From NCBI GenBank assembly GCA_019426215.1, contig CM033391.1, positions 16,976,708-17,040,707 of the forward strand: 64,000 bases of DNA, written 5' to 3'. Both the position numbers and the translations under genes were made by a program. This document shows positions 57,104 through 64,000 of this stretch, one piece after another (within the stretch, counting starts at the first letter, position 1; each line of letters starts with the position of its first letter). Below the pieces are notes generated by a model. The model was given only the letters and a program-made list of their open reading frames with translations, was not told the DNA's origin and did no database searches. Source of the DNA: Buddleja alternifolia. Taxonomy: Eukaryota > Streptophyta > Magnoliopsida > Lamiales > Scrophulariaceae.

Positions 57104-58644
57104 CACAGCACAGGACCGAACTTGTTATTTTCGTGAGTTACGGGACTAGTTTTGTACTTTTATGTAGATATTTTCTTTAGTATTTTATATCAAAATTTTT
57201 CCATTAAAAACAAAGACTATCATCCACAAAATAAAGTATATGAGCCAACAAAAATGTGAATTTAACAAGAATTCAGTTCAAATTGACTACATATTAACAT
57301 TATTCCATCAACTTCAAATTTTTATTCCTTCAATTTTATACATCAGCATCAATAAACATAAAAAAAGAAAAAAAAATGCTTAAACCAACTTTCAATTTTT
57401 TTAGGCTTTTATTTATAAATGGGTGCTGTCTTTTTCTTACAGACAGAAAGAAAAGTGGAGCTCCAATATTATTTTCCTTTATTATGGATTGATTTTTATT
57501 TTATTTTCAACATGTATAGAAGCTTTACAAGTATAGTTATTGAATGTCTCATTTAGGGAACAACCTATTTTCTTTTTCTTTTTTGGTTACAGGGAACAAC
57601 CTATTTTCTTTTTCTTTTTTGGTTACAGGGAACAACATATCGGATATGCCACAAAATTTTAGTTTATATAAAAAAAATTGTCTCAAAATTATCCTATCGA
57701 ATATCTCACAAAAATGAATAGTCTCTATTTGTTTATTTTTATTTTTTTGCTAAATATGGTCTCTCGTTTGATTCGTTCACAGACTTTTACCTCTTGATTT
57801 ATGGGTAAATACATTTGGAGAAGACCAAAACTTGGATTGTTGTCACAGGGGTTATTTTCCACTATGAATTTTTCCCAACGTAGGCACGTTGTGCGGCCTG
57901 ATTTTCCACAAATTAGTCAGCCTTTGCATCACTTTAACCCTCGTGTTTACCCACAACCCGAAGTGTTTGATTGTTTAAGCTTTTAACACGTTTTCAACCC
58001 ACACATAAGCATTAAACGTAAAGAAACACAATGCACCCAGATTTATGGGCAATGCCCAACCTTATATTTTATTCCACACAAAAATACAAGGAACAATTGT
58101 TTTCTCAAGGCTTGCACACAATAATTAGTAGAACTCATGGATCCGGCCTAAGTACATAAAAAAACGTGCAGTTGACACCCCCAACTGCCGGGGAAAACTC
58201 GACCAATCCTATACTAACACCTGTACGGGAGTTGTAACTGCTTTTCCCATGTTTAGCACATCTTCAGCCTTGTTTTTCCACGTGTGCTCCGAGAGTTAGT
58301 CTTAGATAACGCTGCCTAACTCTCACACATGCTCAAAACGTGTCCCAGTAACCGTCGTCCTCGGCCAGCCTTTGCATGCTGCCGAGTTTTCTCGGTCGGA
58401 CCCAACCTGACTCTTACACTGCCGAGGTTTCCCGGAAGCCTGGCCTAATACCGCACACGCTGCCGAGTTTTCTCGGCATCTAAGCCCAACACCCGCACGA
58501 TTTTCGCTCAGCTTAAGGATTTCTTAGCCAACTAACCTTAACTTGCTTAAGTACTCGCCCATCTTTTAGATCCCTCGGCCATTCAATGAAGTCCTGCCTA
58601 AATGTGCGCTCTTGACCGAAGTACTCGACCATTCGACAAAATTG
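57104..58644. other. Unassigned stretch with hairpins, a short tandem duplication and no supportable gene
   Basis: 57104-57800 is AT-rich and includes a 36-bp duplication. 57800-58040 has a 61-codon frame that I do not trust. 58020-58644 is richer in G+C and contains three hairpins with the stem CCGAG...CTCGG or close variants (58380-58400, 58421-58437, 58461-58476) and CGTGTGCTCCGAGAG. It could be part of an unrecognised LTR or retroelement on the minus strand. Confidence 0.35.
57556..57637. repeat. 36-bp perfect tandem duplication
   Basis: The unit begins GGGAACAACCTATTTTC and ends TTTTTTGGTTACA. Copies at 57556-57591 and 57592-57627 are identical, followed by a 10-base partial third. Confidence 0.9.
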
Positions 58645-59107
58645 TTGGGATCGCGTGGTCCAACCCCGGGGATGCCGGTCGCAGCGGAAGCACGGAATTT
58701 AAAATTCAAATAAAAACTTGAGGCATCCCCGAATTCAAAAACTCACAAAGGAGAGTTATTACGTGTTTACCTCTTGAAGAACAAATTTGCAATGGTTTTT
58801 TTAAGTGACTCCCGGCTACACCTCTCCAGATTGATTTGCTCTAGCGCCCCAAGTGTGACGTCTCTAGGCATATCCACACCTTAGTTCGTACCCTCGATTA
58901 TCTCCATCAGTGCTAGCCAAGAGAATATCGAATTTCAGCTTATGAGAAAAGGGTAGGAGTATGTTATGCTATTTTTTGTACTCAACACATGAGTTGTCAA
59001 GAATTATTGTGAAAGAGGTGGAAGAGAAAAAATGGAGAGAGAGAGATTTTTCACAAGACAAACTTGTGTAGAATGAATTTCTAAGTTCTAAAATATCAAA
59101 ACACAAA
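58645..59107 (-). mobile_element. Minus-strand copia LTR end, cut by SireA-3
   Basis: On the minus strand it ends ...ATTCCGTGCTTCCGCTGCGAC...GATCCCAACA, the typical plant copia LTR 3' end (plus strand TGTTGGGATCGCG at 58645). SireA-3 is inserted at 59107/59108; the rest of this LTR would be beyond SireA-3, off the window. No PBS is seen before 58645, so it could be a solo LTR. Confidence 0.55.
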
Positions 59108-60630
59108 TGTTAGGAATTTCATGTTAGATGTTTTGATGATGACAATTAGGATTCTATGTTAGACCCCAAAATATGTAAGTTCGATTTTATTTTGAAATCA
59201 TGTATAAGCTTTGAAGCGTTAGATTTGTAATAGGCTTTATAGTCTTTGCTTTATTTTAGATTGTTAGGCTAAATAGTCTTAGGCTGAGCGTCTGATGAAT
59301 TCTGAGTGCGCTTATCAGTAGTTTAGTTCGAAGACTCAAGCGCCTAAAGTCTGAATGAAGATGAAGTTTCCAAGCATCTAACAGACCAACTATATCAAGC
59401 GTCCTCTATAGGACTGAGGTTATTCAAGGATGAATCAGCGTCTATCAAATGACTGATTTCACCTGAATTTAGTTCCAAGTCCTGAAGGAGTTTTAATGCA
59501 AATATTCTCAGTGCATTAAGTGCCAACGGGCATTTAATTCAAAGGCATTAAATGCTGATAAGAGCATTAAATGTGATAAGCACTTTCAGACGTACGGAGA
59601 AGCCACCCTATTGGACTGTCCACTATTCATAGACTGCAACACCAAATTTTGTGCAACAGATTTTCAGGAAAAAAGACAAAAGTTGTTCACTCGCGGAAGT
59701 GAGAGACATGCGCCTGTGCATGTGTCAAACAGACACTTTTTCCAAGAATGCCTATAAATAAGACTTCAACAACAATCCAATACCATCGATCAATTCCAAG
59801 CCAAATTGCTATTGTATTGAAGTCTCATTCCTTAAACTCTCAGAAAAGCCAGAATATTCAAGCAAACATTCTCTTTGCTTTTTTTCAATTCTTGAGACAG
59901 TCAACCAATATCTCAAACATTCTTTTTGAAGAAACCCACATTACTATTGAGATATTCTCAAGTTGTTTAAACTTTATCAAAATCAAACAAACCGTTTAGA
60001 AAAATCCCATCCAAGCCTCACGATCTGTGTGAAGTCGAAGTTGGATACTTGCATTATTTCTAGGTGAAAGAAGCAAGGAGCTCAAGTCATCGACATCTAT
60101 CTCTCCCTAATTTGTAGAAGATTCTGTGTGATTCTTTGAGAATCATTTTAGTGGATTGCCTCCAAGTGTTAAAGGAGAAGAAGGACATAGTTGGGATTAC
60201 ACCACCCAACGAACCTTACAAATATTGTGTTATTTACTTTATAGTCAATTCCTTTATTTGTCATATCATTGCATAAATTAATTAAGTAAAACACAATCAG
60301 ACGCTAAGCAACTAAGAAACAACTTGTGACCCTAAAGCTTTCAAAAGAGAAGACTCTAAAATTCCGCTGTGCTAACACTGATTAAAGAACTGAACGCTTA
60401 AACCTATTTTGTTAAAGTATTCAAATATTAAAGTCTAAGTTAACTTTCTAAAACAGTCTTCATTAGACGCTTAGCCTAAGCGTCTATACCTCAAGTAAAC
60501 GCTCAGTTAAGCGTCTACATTTCAAGCGTCCAAAACCTTTTTAATACAAATATTTTTGAAGTGGAAAAAGACTTCAGGGTCTATTCAACCCCCCATTCTA
60601 GACCTTTTCGTATGCCACTTGGGACCAACA
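59108..60630 (+). repeat. SireA-3 5' LTR, 1523 bp
   Basis: TGTTAGGAATTTCATG...CACTTGGGACCAACA. TATA box at 59753-59760. The inverted repeat TCACTCGCGGAAGTGA lies at about 59687-59702, upstream of it. Ends are intact TG...CA. Confidence 0.9.
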
Positions 60631-60632
60631 AG

Positions 60633-60644
60633 TGGTATCAGAGC
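60633..60644 (+). promoter_or_regulatory. SireA-3 primer-binding site
   Basis: TGGTATCAGAGC, two bases after the LTR; complementary to the initiator Met tRNA 3' end. Leader 60645-60732 separates it from the gag ATG at 60733. Confidence 0.9.
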
Positions 60645-60732
60645 AGTTAAAGTTGAAATTTTAATATTTCCAAGCATAACTGCTTGTTTAGATCCTTTTT
60701 CAAAATCTAGTTCCTCTTTTAAAATTTTCTTT

Positions 60733-62889
60733 ATGGCATTTGCTAAAGTTCCTGACACATGGAAAGTCAAAGCATTTACATATCTCTGTTCATGCGATGA
60801 TGACATGTGCGATATTATTTCAGATGGGCTAATCAAAATATATAAAGTTATCACAAGAGCGCCTGGAGCCACGGAAGACACTCCGGATGGTTACGTTGAA
60901 AAACCAAAACAAGAATGGTCTCTAGATGAGCGTCGAAGAGCAAATTTGGACAATGTTGGTCGGAATGCTCTGTGTACAGCTATTGGTGATAATGACAACT
61001 TATTCAACAAGATTAAGTCATGCAACACAACCAAGGAAATCTGGGATAAGTTAGCCATAATTTGTGGAGGTTCAGCTCAGATTAAAGAGAACAAGCTTTC
61101 CATTGCCAAGGAAAGGTTTAACAGTTTTAAGATGTTATCCAATGAGACTTTAGAGCAATTAGACATAAGATTCACAGCTCTTGTTACGGAACTTACATCT
61201 TTGGGTATGGATTTAGAGAACCGAGAAATGGTGGTTAAGATCTTTAGAAGTCTACCTAGTAGATTCTTGATTAAGACAACAGCTATGAGAGAATTAAATA
61301 TGTTGGATCGTCTAACTCCAGAAGATGCTTTTTCAGAGCTCAAAGCATTTGAGTTTGAGTTGAATTCGGCGAGTGATGTAGTGAGCAGTCCGGTAATTGA
61401 GTCTGGAGCGCTCGTAGCATCAATCAAGGGTAAATTGGGTAATAAAGAAAAAATTTCAGATATCAGTGAGGAAGAGGAGTTGGCCTTGCTAAATAGATTC
61501 AGAAAGTTCTTGAGATATGAAAAGAAAGGAAATAGTCCTAAGCATCAAGGACAGAGTTCATATCAAGCGCCTGCTCCAGTACAACAACAGTACCAAGCGC
61601 CTGCTCAATACCAAGCGTCTACTCAAAATCTCTCAGCGCCCGTGGTCTCAAAACCACACACTGCAAGGTTAACAAATGACCAAAAGATGAAAACTAATCT
61701 TTGTTATAATTACAGGAAACCAGGGCACTACCAGGTAAATTGCCCTTATCCAAATGTATCCAAGCCCTCAAGGCAGGATTATGTGGATAGAAACCAATTC
61801 AGGAGCAACCTTCGCTAACAAGGTTTGCTAGCGGAATCAGGACCAGCGTCCGCACCTGAAGATTTGGAGTCTTCAGAGGAGAGTAGTGATGATGAAGAGC
61901 TAGTGGATGACTCAGCACTTATTTGTCTCAAGGCCAGAGATGATGAAGCGTCTCCTGAGGTAAACACTGAGATATCTTACCCTCTCTCTTATGAGGAATT
62001 AATTGACAAAGTCAAAGAATATTATACTGATTGTCAAGATGCTGCCAAAATATATCAAAATCACTTCGATATCATTTCATCGCTCAAAAGTGATAATGTG
62101 AAACACAAAGCAGAGTTGCAAGTTTAGCAACAATGCATTGAGAAGAACAAATCACTTGAGAGTGATATAATCAATCTAAAAAGTGATCTTGATATAATAG
62201 TCAAGAGAGAAGCTGAGCTGATTGCTAGACTTGCTAAATCAGAACAACTCGTCTCATCATTGTCTAAATCGTCAAGAAAGCTTGACAATGTGAATGAGAT
62301 AACAAGGTTATTTGGTGAAAAGACCGGTTTAGGATGCAATAAATTTGGTAAACAACCAAACAAACCTAATGTTACGGCAAACAACAAAGGAAAGGGCGTT
62401 TTCTTTGTTGAGAAAGGTTCACAAGGTCAAACACAAAATGAACCATGCGACAAAGGTACGAGGTCAAATGAGAAAGCCAAAGCTGACTCAGGCAAGGGAA
62501 AGGTGAAAGCAAATGATTCACAAAGAAAGGTTCATCCAAACGCTCAAAAGGCTAAGGATAAACCTAATCACTGTGAGTCAAGCGCGAAGCGTCCAGCATC
62601 AAAAGTGCACGCTAAGCCAGTGCCCAGGAAATACCAGCGTCAATATCCACAGAGGTCTAGATCATATTATCGCTACTATGATTATTATGATTATGATTAT
62701 GATTACTATTATAATCAAGGATATTATTATACACTCAAAAAGCACACACAAAACAATGTGAAACCCAAGAAGTCCAATATTCCTATAATGAAGACTAGGC
62801 AAATATGGGTTCCTAAAGTTCTAATTCAAACTAACAATGTTACTAATGTTAAAGGACCCAAGCAACAATGGGTACCTAAACAGAAATAA
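60733..62889 (+). pseudogene. gag: SireA-3 gag with Sirevirus C-terminal extension, two in-frame stops
   Basis: A single frame of 718 codons from ATG 60733 to TAA 62887-62889, broken by TAA at 61816-61818 (Gln in SireA-1) and TAG at 62125-62127. The gag core (KEIWDKLAIICGG near 61027) is followed by a QYQAPAQ linker. The zinc knuckle reads CYNYRKPGHYQVNC, so its second Cys is lost. The extension holds an acidic segment (61850-61960), a predicted coiled coil (about 62130-62290), a Lys/Gly/Gln-rich stretch, a striking Tyr/Asp-rich tract (62655-62735) and repeated WVPK motifs (62806, 62870). Sirevirus gag extensions with coiled coils that bind LC8-type dynein light chains have been described; an LC8 motif here is not established. 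Confidence 0.85.
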
Positions 62890-62982
62890 AACTTTCCTTT
62901 TTGATTATAGGTACCTAGAGCTAGAGCCGATACATCTGTTTGGTACTTCGATAGTGGATCGTCAAGACACATGATTGGTTCC
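62890..62982 (+). pseudogene. SireA-3 protease start, cut by V4
   Basis: In the same frame as gag: VWYFDSGSSRHMIGS, the copia aspartic protease active site (Asp-Ser-Gly at about 62950-62958). Between the gag stop and this motif lie two further stops in the same frame (62902-62904 and 62908-62910). The protease is interrupted at 62983. Confidence 0.75.
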
Positions 62983-64000
62983 TGACACGCTAAAAGCCAA
63001 CGTGCTATGATAGCAAGTGCACTAGTCGTGTGTAGTAATAAGTGGACTAAAAGTCCGGATTGTCGAACCACGGAGACTTGAATTTTAGTTTATGATTTTA
63101 ACGAAAAAAAGAACAAATATAATTAAAGTAAATTATAGGTAAAATGCATACAATAAGAACAAGATTACACAATTGATTTTACACAAAGTATAAAGGGAGA
63201 CTAAGGCACATGCTAGGTTCAAATTGATCAATTATACTTATAAAGATTCTAGTTGAAGGATTACGCTTATATTGTTATGGTGAGAACTCCGAGGGTAGAG
63301 AATAACCGATGTCTCGCGTATAAACTCCTATGCTTAGATCGTGATTTCCCAAATATTCCTATCCAGAAATCTAACCACTAAACATGCATTAACGTACTAG
63401 AGCTCACTCAATTTGAATCGAACAACTTCACCCGGGAATCTTTACCTATGTCTAGGGCAATTCCTCATTAGTTACGGGTCATGATGTGAATTTCTTGCAC
63501 CCTAAGTCAATTTTCTCCCGAAATATTAACCTAGGCATAAGATTCTAACATATAGTGATCAAGTATATGCAAGATAGGCAAAAACACAAATTCACATCAC
63601 ATAACAATATAAGAACAACCTCAACAATCATCTATTATAAGCATATATCACAATTTGGCCTTACATGGCCCTAGTCTTATGAATTTAGTTCATAATGGAT
63701 AATATGAAAAACATAAATGAATTAATACACATGTTCATAGACATAATTGAAATGAAAAGCTATAAAAACTCCCTCAAAAGTGAATAATGATGGATCTTGA
63801 AGTTGAGCCTTCAATCCCCAAGCTCTTTTCCTTCCTCTAGTTTTCCCCTCCAAGAGTGATGAAGAATGGTGATGAATGGTGGAGAAATCAGATTAGGGGC
63901 TGCCCCCCTCTCCTCTAAGAATCTGAAATTGATAGTCAATGATGAAGAGTATGGGTTCCCCCTCCTTTTATAGCCAAAATTCCACTAAAGTATGCATTAA
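62983..64000 (-). mobile_element. V4: solo-LTR-like insert, partial
   Basis: Starts TGACACGCTAAAAGCC at 62983 and follows V3 closely (GTCGTGTGTAGTAATAAG, AACCACGGAGACTTG) to the window edge. The likely duplication is GTTCC (62978-62982); its partner is off the window. A TATAAAAG box on the complement (63965-63972) fits minus-strand orientation. The GC-rich palindromic block expected beyond it lies outside the window. Confidence 0.75.

Larger units (their letters stand above)
59108..64000 (+). mobile_element. SireA-3: Sirevirus element, 3' part off window
   Basis: 5' LTR, PBS, gag and the start of protease, interrupted at 62983 by V4 and cut by the window edge. The candidate left target duplication is ACAAA (59103-59107). 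Same family as SireA-1, with nearly identical gag over about 61000-61900. It supplies the gag C-terminal extension missing from the other two copies. Confidence 0.85.

Noticed and set aside
57801..57986. 61-codon frame that might be a small host gene
   Set aside because: Short, no motif, in an AT-rich repeat-bearing region; nothing beyond the frame supports it.

Overview
The window is a block of nested transposable elements from a plant nuclear genome, probably a eudicot. Evidence for this is the Ty1/copia retrotransposons of the Sirevirus type with a third ORF after pol, an En/Spm-type CACTA transposon whose gene carries plant-like GT-AG introns, and many copia-type LTR fragments. I found no host gene, tRNA, rRNA or organellar sequence. 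Nearly everything from 1 to 64000 is transposon-derived; only a few AT-rich stretches stay unassigned.

Layout. 1-1526 is the end of a minus-strand LTR inserted in the gag of SireA-1 (1527-23016, +). SireA-1 has broken gag and pol, a spacer, a large third ORF and a 3' LTR. Its third ORF is split twice: by a complete 9.7 kb CACTA element (8014-17690, TSD TCA) and by a 1.6 kb solo-LTR-like insert, V1 (18000-19584, TSD AACTT). 23017-29952 is a patchwork of copia LTR pieces, a minus-strand RT/RNase H remnant, a solo LTR (27017-28970) and V2 inside it. 29953-52704 is a solo LTR split by SireB (29978-50935, TSD ATAGA). SireB in turn holds V3 in its 5' LTR and SireA-2 (33259-40448, minus, TSD AAAGA) in its gag. 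52705-59107 holds more LTR pieces, a 5' LTR with primer-binding site, an inverted-repeat element and two unassigned stretches. 59108-64000 is SireA-3, interrupted by V4 and cut by the window edge.

How the parts relate. SireA and SireB are two related families with the same plan: LTR, initiator-Met-tRNA-type PBS, gag, protease-integrase-RT-RNase H, spacer, third ORF, polypurine tract, LTR. Paralogues in the window supply pre-insertion sequences, so several insertions and deletions can be placed to the base. Most coding copies are dead. Many stops are TGG or CAA/CAG codons turned to TAG/TAA, as expected from deamination of methylated cytosine.

The best-preserved gene is in the CACTA element. 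Twelve exons (13724-17070) with GT-AG introns and continuous phase encode a predicted 726-residue protein that joins a TnpA-like En/Spm domain to a ULP1-type (C48) cysteine protease with a complete His/Asp/Gln/Cys set. The transposase gene just upstream has one nonsense codon and one frameshift at a G run. All assignments come from reading the sequence; no database search was run.
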